A stretch of DNA of 64,000 nt from Pseudomonas marginalis (GCF_008692035.1 NZ_VTFG01000001.1:1054001-1118000); one strand, 5' to 3'. Shown: positions 20,761 through 29,745, numbered from the stretch's first letter. Numbers and translations: made by a program. Notes: a model not told the origin generated them from the letters alone.

Positions 20761-21954
20761 TTAGATAACGCCGCGCGCGCGCAGGCTGTCGATGGCATCG
20801 CCGGAGTAACCGAGCTGCTCGAGGATGCCCTGGCTGTGCTGCCCCAGCGCCGGTACAGCGTCCATGCGCGGGGTAAACGCCCCGTTGCGCGCCGGCGGCA
20901 GCAGCGATGGCAGCGGGCCGGCAGGGCTTGCCACTTCACGCCAACTGTCGCGGGCCTTGAGCTGCGGGTGGTCCCACACGCCTTGCATATCGTTGACGCG
21001 GGCACTGGCGATCTGCGCGTCCTCCAGGCGCTGGATCACGGCCTCGGCATCCAGTTGGGCAAAGCTGTCGACGATGATCTGGCGCAGCGCCTCGCGGTTG
21101 GCCGAGCGCTTGAAGTTGGCGCTGAAGCGCTCATCCGTCGCCAGCCCAGGCGTGAGCAGGACCTTGTCGCAGAACGCCGCCCATTCGCGCTCATTCTGCA
21201 AACCGAGCATCACCGTGCCGCCATCGCCGGTGGGAAACGGCCCGTAGGGGTAGATGGTCGAATGCGCCGCGCCGGCACGCGGCGGCGGCGGCGCACCGTC
21301 GAAGGCGTAGTACATCGGGTAGCCCATCCATTCCACCAGGCTTTCGAGCATGCTCACGTCGATGCGGCTGCCCTGCCCCGTCTTGCCGCGCAGCAGCAGC
21401 GCGGAAAGGATGCCGCTGTAGGCGTACATGCCGGCGGAGATGTCGGCGATGGAGCAACCGGCCTTGGCCATCTGCTCGTCACCCGGGCCACCGGTCACCG
21501 ACAGAAAGCCGCCCTCGCTCTGGATCAGCAGGTCATAGGCTTTCTTTTTCTCGTAGGGCCCGCCTTCGCCATAGCCGGAAATGTCGCAGACGATCAGCCG
21601 TGGAAAGCGTGCATGCAGCGCCTCGAACGACAGGCCCATGCGCGCCGCCGCGCCCGGTGCAAGGTTCTGCACCAGCACATCGGCATCGGCCAGCAGGCTG
21701 TCGAGGATGGCGTCGGCTTCGTCCTGCTTGAGGTCCAGGGTGAGGCTTTCCTTGGAGCGGTTGGTCCACACGAAATGCGAGGCCAGGCCACGCACGCGCT
21801 CATCGTAGCCACGGGCGAAGTCACCGGCACCGGGGCGTTCGATCTTGATCACGCGGGCGCCGAGGTCGGCCAGTTGACGGGTGCAAAAGGGCGCGGCGAT
21901 CGCGTGTTCCAGGCTGACAACGGTGATGCCGTCCAGCGGTCGTGGGTCAGTCAT
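20761..21954 (-). CDS. ict: Itaconate CoA-transferase (CaiB/BaiF family III)
   Basis: 397 residues of the formyl-CoA transferase fold: LDGITVVSLEHAIAAPFCTRQLADLGARVIKIERPGAGDFAR, then VLVQNLAPGAAARMGL and the catalytic Asp141 in YDLLIQSEGGF. In the pathway it activates itaconate to itaconyl-CoA, with succinyl-CoA as donor. A generic CaiB protein could not be told apart by sequence alone; the assignment depends on neighbours ccl and ich. Starts with ATG after GAGGA, 9 bp downstream of the MmgE/PrpD gene. Confidence 0.85.
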   Translation of the reverse strand: MTDPRPLDGITVVSLEHAIAAPFCTRQLADLGARVIKIERPGAGDFARGYDERVRGLASHFVWTNRSKESLTLDLKQDEADAILDSLLADADVLVQNLAPGAAARMGLSFEALHARFPRLIVCDISGYGEGGPYEKKKAYDLLIQSEGGFLSVTGGPGDEQMAKAGCSIADISAGMYAYSGILSALLLRGKTGQGSRIDVSMLESLVEWMGYPMYYAFDGAPPPPRAGAAHSTIYPYGPFPTGDGGTVMLGLQNEREWAAFCDKVLLTPGLATDERFSANFKRSANREALRQIIVDSFAQLDAEAVIQRLEDAQIASARVNDMQGVWDHPQLKARDSWREVASPAGPLPSLLPPARNGAFTPRMDAVPALGQHSQGILEQLGYSGDAIDSLRARGVI

Positions 21955-21963
21955 GACAGTTCC

Positions 21964-23313
21964 TCAGAGCCAGTGGGCCATGGACGCGGCGTTGCGCACA
22001 TCCCAGACCTTGGCGATCAATATGTCGGCCTGGGCCGGTGTGCGGGCGCTACTGAACCGGGCGAGGCGCTGGAATTTATCCGCCAGCTCTGCACGGCTCA
22101 GGCTGTTCCCCGGGTCGCCCTTGGGCTCGTCGATGGCGCCGTGCAGGGTGCGGCCGTCAACCGTGGTGACGGTGACGCGGCCGAGCCAGCGCTGCGGGTA
22201 GGCGCCATCGACCTCGGGGTCTAGGGTCATGCTGACCCTGTCGCGAAAGGCGGCGACGGCGGGATCGGTCAACGCGTACTCATGGAACTCGGTGAGCCCG
22301 GCCTTGCCATGCACGGCGATCAACCCCAGCACGGTGCCCATGGAGAACTTGGCCTGATGCACGCTGGTCGGCACGCTTACCCGTCCCAGCACATCGATGG
22401 CGCCTTGGTGCACACGGGTTTCCACACGGGCGACATCGACGGCTTCCAGGCCTTCGCGTTGCATCAACGCCAGCAACGCATCGGCGGCCGGATGGGTATG
22501 GCGGCACGACGCGTGGAACTTGAACGAGGTCTCCAGCAGCGCCCAACGGCTGCCAAGGCCAGCCGACAACTTGCTCGGCTCGGCATCCGTGGACATGCCC
22601 GCCGCCAGGCCCTGGTCGCCTTCGAGGATATTGCGCGCACCGGTCAGGCCATCCGCCGTCAGGTACGCGGCGAGCAAACCGTCCGCGGCCGCCTTGGCCG
22701 TGTGCAGTTGCTTGGAGTCGGCGGCATCGCGCAGGAACTCCCACAGCCCGGCGGCCTGGGTGCCGGCGCTGCCGAGCAGATGGATGAACTGGTCCTGATT
22801 GAAACCCAGCAACTTGCCCACCGCCACGGCCGCCGCCAGGGTGCCCACCGTGGCCGTGGTGTGGAAGATGCGGTAGTGGGAGCACCCCATGAATTCGCCG
22901 ATGCGGATCCCCGCCTCATACCCGGCCACCGAGGCCAGCAACAAGTCACGGCCGGATTTACCGAGGTCCTGGGCGGCGGCCAAGGCAGCGGGAAACACCA
23001 CGGTGGCCGGGTGCAGCACCGAGCTGTTGTGCAGGTCATCCTGTTCCACCAGGTGGGACGAGGCGCCGTTGACCAGCGCGGCGAAATACGCGCTGCTGCC
23101 GGTGCCATTGACGATCACCTGGGCCGGGCCGCTGCTCGGGCCCATCCTCTGGGCATAGCGCTCGAACAATGGGATCGGGTGCGCGCCCTGGCTGGCCAAC
23201 GCGGACGCCAGCCAATCCAGGTACAGGTCTTCGGTGCGCGCCAGCACGGGTTCGGGCAACTGCTCGTAGGCCAGGTCGGCCAGGAACCGACACAGGGCTT
23301 GGGTATGGCTCAT
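21964..23313 (-). CDS. MmgE/PrpD family protein in itaconate operon
   Basis: 449 residues with the PrpD-type pattern: DWLASALASQGAHPIPLFERYAQ, NGTGSSAYFAALVNGASSHLVEQDDLHNSSVLHPATVVFPAALAAAQDLGKSGRDLLLASVAGYEAGIRIGE, then FHTTATVGTLAAAVAVGKLLGF. The family includes 2-methylcitrate dehydratase and the cis-aconitate decarboxylases that form itaconate. A homologue is present in the P. aeruginosa locus, but its role there is not established. It may act on a stereoisomer or related C5/C6 acid. Within the operon. Confidence 0.85.
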   Translation of the reverse strand: MSHTQALCRFLADLAYEQLPEPVLARTEDLYLDWLASALASQGAHPIPLFERYAQRMGPSSGPAQVIVNGTGSSAYFAALVNGASSHLVEQDDLHNSSVLHPATVVFPAALAAAQDLGKSGRDLLLASVAGYEAGIRIGEFMGCSHYRIFHTTATVGTLAAAVAVGKLLGFNQDQFIHLLGSAGTQAAGLWEFLRDAADSKQLHTAKAAADGLLAAYLTADGLTGARNILEGDQGLAAGMSTDAEPSKLSAGLGSRWALLETSFKFHASCRHTHPAADALLALMQREGLEAVDVARVETRVHQGAIDVLGRVSVPTSVHQAKFSMGTVLGLIAVHGKAGLTEFHEYALTDPAVAAFRDRVSMTLDPEVDGAYPQRWLGRVTVTTVDGRTLHGAIDEPKGDPGNSLSRAELADKFQRLARFSSARTPAQADILIAKVWDVRNAASMAHWL

Positions 23314-23323
23314 GGGCAGGCCC

Positions 23324-24487
23324 TCAGAAGCTGCGTGGCAGCTCGAGCAGGTGCTCGGCCACGTAGGACAGGATCAGGTTGGTGGAGATCGGCGCCACCT
23401 GGTACAGGCGCGTCTCGCGGAATTTGCGCTCCACGTCGTACTCACAGGCAAAGCCAAAGCCGCCGTGGGTCTGCAGGCAGGCATTGGCCGCTTCCCAGGA
23501 CGCCTTGGCCGCCAGGTACTTGGCCATGTTCGCGCTGGCGCCGGCATTCGCGCCGCTGTCGTATTCCGCACAGGCGCGCCAGCGCATCAGGTCGGCCGCT
23601 TCGACTTCGATATGGGCTTCGGCGATCGGAAACTGCACGCCCTGGTTCTGCCCGATGGGCCGGCCGAACACCACGCGGTCGCGGGCGTAGGCGCTTGCCT
23701 TGTCGATAAACCAGCGGCCGTCGCCGATGCATTCGGCGGCGATCAGGGTGCGTTCGGCATTGAGGCCGTCGAGGATGTATTTGAAGCCCTTGCCCTCCTC
23801 GCCGATCAAGCTATCGAGGGGCAGTTCAAGGTTGTCGAAGAACAACTCATTGGTCTCGTGGTTGACCATGTTCGCGATGGGCTGCACGGTCAGGCCGTTG
23901 CCGATGGCCTCACGCAGATCGACCAGGAAGATCGACATGCCTTCGGACTTTTTCTTCACCTCGGCCAACGGCGTGGTGCGCGCCAGCAGGATCATCAGGT
24001 CGGAATGCTGCACCCGCGAGATCCAGACTTTCTGGCCGTTGATCACGTATTGGTCGCCACGCTTGATCGCGGTGGTCTTGATCTTGGTGGTGTCGGTGCC
24101 GGTGGTGGGCTCGGTGACGGCCATGGATTGCAGGCGCAATTCGCCACTGGCGAGCTTGGGCAGGTAGAAGCGTTTTTGCGCCTCGCTGCCGTGACGCAAC
24201 AGGGTGAACATGTTGTACATCTGCCCATGCACGGTGCCGGAGTTACCGCCGCAGCGGTTCACCTCCTCGAGGATCACCGAGGCTTCGGCCAGGCCCAGGC
24301 CGGAGCCGCCGTACTCCTCGGGAATCATCGCCGACAGCCAGCCGGCGTCGGTCAGCGCCTTGACGAAGGCTTCGGGGAAGCCCTTTTCTTCGTCGATCCG
24401 GCGCCAGTAGGCCGCGTCGAATGCGGCGCACAAGGCGCGCACGCCGTCGCGGATGGCATTGAGTGCTTCGTTGTCATTCGGGTTCAT
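23324..24487 (-). CDS. Acyl-CoA dehydrogenase family flavoprotein
   Basis: 387 residues, FAD-dependent acyl-CoA dehydrogenase: FVKALTDAGWLSAMIPEEYGGSGLG, the FAD/substrate segment LQSMAVTEPTTGTDTTKIKTTA, VWISRVQHSDLMILLART, and C-terminal QTHGGFGFACEYDVERKFRETRLYQVAPISTN. The usual catalytic base region is near the C-terminus. Equivalent gene occurs in the P. aeruginosa itaconate cluster; it may admit a saturated C5 acyl-CoA (such as methylsuccinyl-CoA) into the pathway. That role is inference. Confidence 0.85.
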   Translation of the reverse strand: MNPNDNEALNAIRDGVRALCAAFDAAYWRRIDEEKGFPEAFVKALTDAGWLSAMIPEEYGGSGLGLAEASVILEEVNRCGGNSGTVHGQMYNMFTLLRHGSEAQKRFYLPKLASGELRLQSMAVTEPTTGTDTTKIKTTAIKRGDQYVINGQKVWISRVQHSDLMILLARTTPLAEVKKKSEGMSIFLVDLREAIGNGLTVQPIANMVNHETNELFFDNLELPLDSLIGEEGKGFKYILDGLNAERTLIAAECIGDGRWFIDKASAYARDRVVFGRPIGQNQGVQFPIAEAHIEVEAADLMRWRACAEYDSGANAGASANMAKYLAAKASWEAANACLQTHGGFGFACEYDVERKFRETRLYQVAPISTNLILSYVAEHLLELPRSF

Positions 24488-24516
24488 CTCATGGCTCTCC
24501 GCCTGTTGTTCTTGGC

Positions 24517-25335
24517 TTATTCGAAATGCACTTCAGCGGTCTGCGCCAGGCCATCGGTATTCCCGGCCCACAACGCCGCCACCCCGGTTTCACTGAGGCG
24601 ACCGCCCACGTCGAACGGCTGCGGCGCAATCAACGGGCGCACGCCGCGATAGGCAAAGCGCCGCACGCTGGCTTCGGGATGGGCGCGGCAAAACGCGCGC
24701 AGGCTCAAGGTCGCGATCAGCGGGCCATGCACCACCAGCCCGGCGTAGCCTTCGGTGCCGGTGACATAGGGGTAGTCGTAGTGAATGCGGTGACCGTTGA
24801 AGGTCACGGCGCTGTAGCGAAACAGCAGGGTCGGCGTGGGGTCGATGGTTTCCTGCCACTCGCCCTGGGCCGGGGCCTCGCCGCTGCCCGGCTTGGGCGG
24901 CGTCGGCTCGCGGTAGACGATGTCCTGTTCTTCGCGGATCGCCAGGCGACCGTCCTGGGCATAGTCATGACGCACGGTGACAAACAACAGCGAGCCGCTG
25001 CGGCCGGTCTTTTCTTCGACCTGGGTGATGGTCGACACGCGGGTGGCCGCCTCGCCGGCCCGCAGCGGGTGCAGGAACTCGATACGCCCGCCCGCCCACA
25101 TGCGATTGCGGTTATCCGCCGGCGGCAGGAAGCCGCCACGGGCCGGGTGGCCGTCGCCGCCCAGGGCGCTTTCCGGCAGCGGGTCCTGGAAGAAGCACCA
25201 CTGCCACAGCGGCGGCAGGTCCGCGCCCTGCTCGGGGACGGCTTCGCCAAAGGTGGCGGCAATGCGTTTGAGCAGGTTATGGCTCAGGTGGTCGTGGGCG
25301 GTTTCGCTTTGGCCGATCCAGTCAGTGGCGCTCAT
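24517..25335 (-). CDS. ich: Itaconyl-CoA hydratase (MaoC/HTD2-like)
   Basis: 272 residues, starting MSATDWIGQSE at 25335; upstream in-frame codons have no site. N-terminal FAS1-like dehydratase half (DLPPLWQWCFFQDPLPESALGGDGHPARGGFLPP, MWAGGRIEF) and C-terminal hotdog half with hydratase motif FNGHRIHYDYPYVTGTEGYAGLVVHGPL. Converts itaconyl-CoA to citramalyl-CoA. First gene of the ich-acyl-CoA dehydrogenase-mmgE-ict-ccl unit. A LysR box lies about 86 bp upstream. Confidence 0.85.
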   Translation of the reverse strand: MSATDWIGQSETAHDHLSHNLLKRIAATFGEAVPEQGADLPPLWQWCFFQDPLPESALGGDGHPARGGFLPPADNRNRMWAGGRIEFLHPLRAGEAATRVSTITQVEEKTGRSGSLLFVTVRHDYAQDGRLAIREEQDIVYREPTPPKPGSGEAPAQGEWQETIDPTPTLLFRYSAVTFNGHRIHYDYPYVTGTEGYAGLVVHGPLIATLSLRAFCRAHPEASVRRFAYRGVRPLIAPQPFDVGGRLSETGVAALWAGNTDGLAQTAEVHFE

Positions 25336-25420
25336 CGGGTACAGGTCCTCGGGCAGTGAGTGTCTGCCCCGGATCATGCAAGCGCGGGCCCGTTCTGAGA
25401 ATTTGCATTTCAATAAACCA

Positions 25421-25441
25421 GCGTTCGGTTATGCTGAACGC
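25421..25441 (-). promoter_or_regulatory. LysR-type box between ich and its regulator
   Basis: Perfect palindrome GCGTTC-N9-GAACGC in the divergent spacer, 86 bp from the ich start and 141 bp from the regulator start. Its near copy lies at 19860-19880 before dctP at almost the same distance and in the same orientation. Best candidate operator for the LysR protein next door. Confidence 0.65.
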
Positions 25442-25462
25442 CGCATTCCAACCCGTACCGTT

Positions 25463-25556
25463 TGTGGCGAGGGCGCTTGCTCCCGCTGGACTGCGCAGCA
25501 GGCCTGGTTTTTTGCGGCCGCTTCGCGCCCCAACGGGAGCAAGCTCCCTCGCCACA
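25463..25556. repeat. REP-type inverted repeat inside the itaconate control region
   Basis: A second REP family: TGTGGCGAGGGCGCTTGCTCCC at left and GGGAGCAAGCTCCCTCGCCACA at right (each is given as one arm), separated by about 45 bp that is itself GC-rich and partly symmetric. It is placed between the LysR box and the LysR gene, so it is within the 5' leader of the regulator mRNA. Confidence 0.85.
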
Positions 25557-25581
25557 GGTCTTCGCAAGCCTGGAGTTTTGC

Positions 25582-26472
25582 ATGCACTTCGACCTGGCCG
25601 ACCTGCGCCTGTTTATCCATATCGCCGAATCCCCCAGCCTGACCCAGGGCGCCAGGCGCGCGTTCCTCTCGCCGGCCGCCGCGAGTGCGCGGATCAAGGC
25701 GCTGGAAGGCCAACTCGACACGCGCCTGCTGTACCGTGACAGCCGTGGCGTAGAGATCACCCCGGCGGGCGAACGGCTGCTGCACCATGCGCGGTTGATC
25801 ATGCGCCAGGTGGATTACCTCAAGAGTGAGTTCACCCAATACGGCGTGGATTCCGCCGGGCATATCCGCATCTTCGCCAACACCACGGCGGTCACCGAGT
25901 TCCTCCCGGAGGTGCTGGCCGGCTTCCTGTCCCAGCGCCCTGGCGTGACCGTCGATCTGCAGGAGCGTTTGTCCCGCGATATCGTGCGCGGCGTGCTGGA
26001 TGGCACCAGTGACATGGGCATCATCGCCGGCCCCGTGGAGGCGGCGGGTTTGCAGGTGCTGCACTTCAGCACCGACAAACTGGTGCTGATGGTGCCCGTC
26101 GGCCACGCCTTGGCCGATCAAGCCTCGGTCACCCTGGAACAGACCCTGGCCTATCAGCATATCGGCCTGCATGAAGGCAGCACCTTGCTCAGCTTCCTGC
26201 GTGAACACGTCGAGCGGCTGGGCAAACAGTTGTCCCTGCGTATCCAGGTGTCGAGTTTCGAGGCGATTTGCCGGATGGTCGAAGCGGGCGTGGGCATCGG
26301 CATCATCCCCGAGTCCGCCGCCGTACGGCACAGCCGCACTATGCAACTGGTGGCGGTGACGCTGGATGAGCCGTGGGCGATTCGCGAGCGCAGTATTCTG
26401 GTCAGGGAGCTTGAGGCACTGCCCGGCACCATACGAGCATTGATTGCCACGTTGATGCCGCAAAGCACCTAA
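25582..26472 (+). CDS. itcR: LysR-type regulator of itaconate locus (ItcR/RipR-like)
   Basis: 296 residues. Helix-turn-helix: MHFDLADLRLFIHIAESPSLTQGARRAFLSPAAASARIKALEGQL; effector domain with IRIFANTTAVTEFLPEVLAGFLSQRPGVTVDLQERLS and EAGVGIGIIPESAA. The ATG at 25582 follows TGGAG. It is divergent from ich as PA0877 is from PA0878 in P. aeruginosa, where an itaconate-responsive LysR protein activates the operon. Two matching palindromes upstream of ich and dctP suggest that it controls both units. Confidence 0.8.
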   Translation: MHFDLADLRLFIHIAESPSLTQGARRAFLSPAAASARIKALEGQLDTRLLYRDSRGVEITPAGERLLHHARLIMRQVDYLKSEFTQYGVDSAGHIRIFANTTAVTEFLPEVLAGFLSQRPGVTVDLQERLSRDIVRGVLDGTSDMGIIAGPVEAAGLQVLHFSTDKLVLMVPVGHALADQASVTLEQTLAYQHIGLHEGSTLLSFLREHVERLGKQLSLRIQVSSFEAICRMVEAGVGIGIIPESAAVRHSRTMQLVAVTLDEPWAIRERSILVRELEALPGTIRALIATLMPQST

Positions 26473-26505
26473 GCTCAGAAGTCACCTTGCCAGAGGAAAC
26501 CTCCC

Positions 26506-26994
26506 ATGCAGCTTGAAGGATCCTGCCACTGCGGCGCCGTGACGTTCAGCCTCACCAGCGCCCACCCGTACCCTTACCAGCGTTGCTATTGCTCGATCTG
26601 CCGCAAGACCCAAGGCGGCGGTGGTTATGCGATCAACCTGGCCGGGGATGCCAATAGCTTGCAAGTGCGCGGACGCAAACAGATTTCGATCTACCACGCC
26701 CGGCTCAAACCCGAGGGCGCCAGCCGTGCCCATGCGAGTAGCGCCGAGCGGCATTTCTGTTCGCAGTGCGGCAGTGCGCTATGGCTGTTCAGCCCGGAGT
26801 GGCCGGAGCTGATCCACCCGTTTGCCTCGGCCATCGACACGCCGTTGCCAGTACCGCCGGCGCATACGCACCTGATGCTGGGCTCGAAGGCGCCGTGGGT
26901 CGAGGTCAGCGTGCGCAAGGGCGACCTGCAGTTTGAGGCATACCCCGAAGAATCCATCGCGCAGTGGCATGAACGCCATGGGCTCAGCCGTTAA
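26506..26994 (+). CDS. GFA family zinc protein
   Basis: 162 residues, glutathione-dependent formaldehyde-activating (Gfa) fold. Zinc-binding cysteines appear in CHCGAVTF, CYCSICRKTQGG and HFCSQCGSAL. Members have varied or unknown function; true Gfa activity is doubtful for most. A ribosome binding site GAGGA lies ahead of the ATG. Sits 33 bp after the LysR gene in the same direction. Confidence 0.85.
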   Translation: MQLEGSCHCGAVTFSLTSAHPYPYQRCYCSICRKTQGGGGYAINLAGDANSLQVRGRKQISIYHARLKPEGASRAHASSAERHFCSQCGSALWLFSPEWPELIHPFASAIDTPLPVPPAHTHLMLGSKAPWVEVSVRKGDLQFEAYPEESIAQWHERHGLSR

Positions 26995-27054
26995 CAGTCT
27001 TTGACAGTTTCCCGACAAAGCTCGCAAAGATTGTTGGACGGCCCTTCCCTAGCA
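26994..27054 (+). promoter_or_regulatory. Possible response-regulator promoter of the mipBA-like unit
   Basis: Ahead of the MipB-like gene, ACAGT occurs at 26994-26998 and again at 27004-27008, and GACA at 27003 and 27014. This 10-11 bp periodicity is that of OmpR/PhoB-type half-sites. A TAGCAT hexamer at 27049-27054 could be a -10 box without a good -35, as in activated promoters. Weak, sequence-only support. Confidence 0.3.
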
Positions 27055-27088
27055 TTCGAGCATCCAAACAGCCATTCGGGTGCTCCTC

Positions 27089-28912
27089 ATGTTTCGCAGA
27101 TTGCGCGGTATTCCGCTGCTGGGTTGCCTGCTGGGCAGCCTCGGTTGCCATGGGCAACCGCCGGCACCGCCGCCCATTCAGAAGGGTGACTACGGCGCGA
27201 TCATCCGCTACCTGCAAGCGCGCATTCCCCGGGCGATCACCCAAGAGCATATCGCCGGCCTGTCGATTGCCCTGGTCAATGGCCAGGAGCTGATCTGGGC
27301 CCAGGGCTTCGGCCTGGCCGACAAGGCCCGGGGCGTGCCGGTCACGCCCAACACCGCGTTCCGTGCCGGTGGCATTTCCAAGCTGCTCACCGCCACGGCC
27401 GCGCTGCACTGTGTGGAACAACAACGGCTGGCCCTGGATGCGCCGATCCAGCAGACCCTGCGCGAATTTTACGTGCGCTCGCGCTTTCATGACGACCAGG
27501 CCGCTGCCGACCGCGCTGTCACCCTGCGGCGTTTACTCAGCCACCAGTCCGGCCTGCCCAGTGAACACCTGCGTGACCTGCGCAGCACCTACGCCATGGG
27601 GCAGATGCCGATGCGCGTGTCGGGGGTTTGGCTGAGCAGCCCGCCAGGCTCGCAGGTGGCGTATTCCAACCTCGGTTATGCCCTGGTGGGCGCGGCCATC
27701 GAGCGCAGCAGCGGCAAAAGCTTTGAAGCCCAGTTGCAAAACAGCCTGCTCAAGCCGCTGGAAATGAACCAGTCGAGTTTTGTCGGCACCGCCAGCCAGC
27801 AGGCGTTCCGCGCCCTGGGCTATACGGACGGCGTTGCCAGTACCGATGCCCCGGTGCGCGACCTCGCCGCCAGCGGCCTGTGGGCCAGCCCGAAAGACCT
27901 CGCGCATTACGTGCACATGCTGTTCGCCCAAGGCGTCTACAAAGGCAACCGCGTGCTGGGCAGCGCTTCGATTGACGCGATGTTCACCCAGCAGAACACC
28001 GGCAATGCGCTGGACTTCGATTGCCAGATGGGCCTGGGCTGGTTCCTCGCCCCCTGCGGTGACGAACCCGTCGGCCCCGGTATACGCACCTACCAGCACA
28101 GCGGTGGCGGCGACGATTTTGCCGCGCAGTTGAGCCTGCTGCCTGACCAGCAACTGGCCGTGATCATCATGGCCAATGACAGCAACGCCGAAGACCTGGT
28201 GGCCGGCCTCGCCACCGACACCCTGCGCCTGCTGCTCCAGGCGCAAACCGGCCACGCGGTCTGCGCCGACGACTGCCAGGCGCCGAGCCACGGCCTGAAA
28301 CTGCGCCACGTGCCGGCCGCCATTGACCGCAAGCGCCTGGCCGGCTTCTACGCCACCGCCTGGGGCGTGTTCCGGATCAAGGATGACGATCAGCGGCTGT
28401 CGGGCGAGTTGGCCGGCTACACCTTCGAATTATTGCGCGACGACGATGGCTGGTTGCGCGCGCAGAAGAAAGTGCTCGGCTTCTGGTTCAAGGACCTCGG
28501 CGAACTGGGCCGCGTGCAACTGGACGTGATCAGCGTGCAAGGCCGCCAGATGCTCACCGCCCGCAGCCACGGCCAGCGCGTGGCTATCGGTGAGCGCATC
28601 GAACCGCCGCCCTTGCCCTCGGCCTGGGCCGACACCATCGGCACCTATCAAGTGCTCAACACCCATGAGCCGGACGCGCCCCTGAGCGGCATCAGCGTGC
28701 GCCTGGAAGACGGCTTCCTGGTGATCCGCGGCCAACTGCACGACGAACCGCTGACCGACTACATCCTGCTGCCGATCGACAACGCCCATGCCGTCCTCGC
28801 CGGTAACGGCTACGGCCTGGGCGATACGGTGAGCCGCCAGATCAACGGTCTCAGCGCTTCGGGCTACGCCTTCAAACGCACTCGCTCCCCTCATAACCCC
28901 TTGGTCTTCTAA
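27089..28912 (+). CDS. mipB: MipB-like lipoprotein with inactive beta-lactamase fold
   Basis: 607 residues. N-terminus MFRRLRG plus a hydrophobic stretch with cysteines at 13 (LLGC) and 20 indicates a lipoprotein signal. Residues about 35-395 are a class C beta-lactamase/serine-hydrolase fold with Tyr192-Ser-Asn194 and His337-Ser-Gly339. The nucleophile motif SxxK reads Gly95-Ile-Ser-Lys98, so the catalytic serine is glycine. Two further beta-rich domains follow (about 405-607). Size, extra domains and the MipA/OmpV gene 8 bp downstream match P. aeruginosa mipBA, a polymyxin-sensing pair acting with ParRS. Confidence 0.75.
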   Translation: MFRRLRGIPLLGCLLGSLGCHGQPPAPPPIQKGDYGAIIRYLQARIPRAITQEHIAGLSIALVNGQELIWAQGFGLADKARGVPVTPNTAFRAGGISKLLTATAALHCVEQQRLALDAPIQQTLREFYVRSRFHDDQAAADRAVTLRRLLSHQSGLPSEHLRDLRSTYAMGQMPMRVSGVWLSSPPGSQVAYSNLGYALVGAAIERSSGKSFEAQLQNSLLKPLEMNQSSFVGTASQQAFRALGYTDGVASTDAPVRDLAASGLWASPKDLAHYVHMLFAQGVYKGNRVLGSASIDAMFTQQNTGNALDFDCQMGLGWFLAPCGDEPVGPGIRTYQHSGGGDDFAAQLSLLPDQQLAVIIMANDSNAEDLVAGLATDTLRLLLQAQTGHAVCADDCQAPSHGLKLRHVPAAIDRKRLAGFYATAWGVFRIKDDDQRLSGELAGYTFELLRDDDGWLRAQKKVLGFWFKDLGELGRVQLDVISVQGRQMLTARSHGQRVAIGERIEPPPLPSAWADTIGTYQVLNTHEPDAPLSGISVRLEDGFLVIRGQLHDEPLTDYILLPIDNAHAVLAGNGYGLGDTVSRQINGLSASGYAFKRTRSPHNPLVF

Positions 28913-28919
28913 CCCCCAT

Positions 28920-29723
28920 ATGGAACCCTTTATGCGCTCAACCCCCCTGTACCTGTCGCTCTCCTCACTGTGCCTGCTGGCCGCTGCCGACCGCGCAATT
29001 GCCGAAGACTGGCAATACAGCCTCAAGGCCGGCATGGCCAACGTGCCCCGCTACAGCGGCAGCGATGAACGCATGACCGCGCCGGTGCTGGGCGGCAAAG
29101 TCGTCAGCCCCTGGGGGATATTCCTCGACACCGACAAAGGCCTGGGCTGGGGCTATGAAGGCAACGCCTTGAGCTTCAGCACCTACATCGGTGCCAGCCA
29201 TTCACGCAAGGACAAGAATCAAAGCCTGCACGCCGGCTCGAAGCGGCTCAAGGGCATGGGCGAGATCAAGGCCCGCCCGCAAGTGGGGGTGAGTGCCAGC
29301 TATAACCTGGGTGGCGTGATTGCCGGCGCGACCCTGGAACACGCGCTCAAGGAAGATGACCACAAAGACAGCGGCAAGGCGTTCACCCACCTGGAGCTGA
29401 GCCTGGGCACCACGCTCTACGACGGCCGCTACGGATCGGTCGATGCCAGCCTCAACAGTCACTTTGGTGACCGCAATTACCTGCAGACCTGGTACGGCGT
29501 GACCACCGGCCAGGCCGCGCAAAGTCGCTTCAAGGCCTACAAGGCCGGTGCGGGCAACATCAGCAATGGCATGAACCTGGTGTGGAGCCTGCCGATCAGC
29601 GAGCACACCCAGTTCTCGACCCTGCTGGATGTGCAATACCTGGCGGATGACGCGGGCAAGAGCCCGATTGTGGAGCGGCGCTTGCAGACCTCGGTGATGG
29701 GGGTGTTGGAATACACCTTTTGA
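28920..29723 (+). CDS. mipA: MipA/OmpV family outer-membrane protein
   Basis: 267 residues (263 if the second ATG at 28932 is used; neither has a strong ribosome binding site). Signal peptide ends near RAIAED. The mature part is a beta-barrel: WQYSLKAGMANVPRYSGSDERMTAPVLGGKVVSPWGIFLDT, GVSASYNLGGVIAGATLEHAL and C-terminal LEYTF, the terminal-Phe signal for outer-membrane insertion. By analogy with P. aeruginosa MipA it may bind cationic peptides and signal with MipB. Co-transcribed with the MipB-like gene. Confidence 0.8.
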   Translation: MEPFMRSTPLYLSLSSLCLLAAADRAIAEDWQYSLKAGMANVPRYSGSDERMTAPVLGGKVVSPWGIFLDTDKGLGWGYEGNALSFSTYIGASHSRKDKNQSLHAGSKRLKGMGEIKARPQVGVSASYNLGGVIAGATLEHALKEDDHKDSGKAFTHLELSLGTTLYDGRYGSVDASLNSHFGDRNYLQTWYGVTTGQAAQSRFKAYKAGAGNISNGMNLVWSLPISEHTQFSTLLDVQYLADDAGKSPIVERRLQTSVMGVLEYTF

Positions 29724-29745
29724 CCGGGTAAACCCGTCAGAAAAT

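Noticed and set aside
26506-26994. True formaldehyde-activating enzyme
   Set aside because: Only the zinc-cysteine pattern is present; most family members lack this activity, so no function is assigned.
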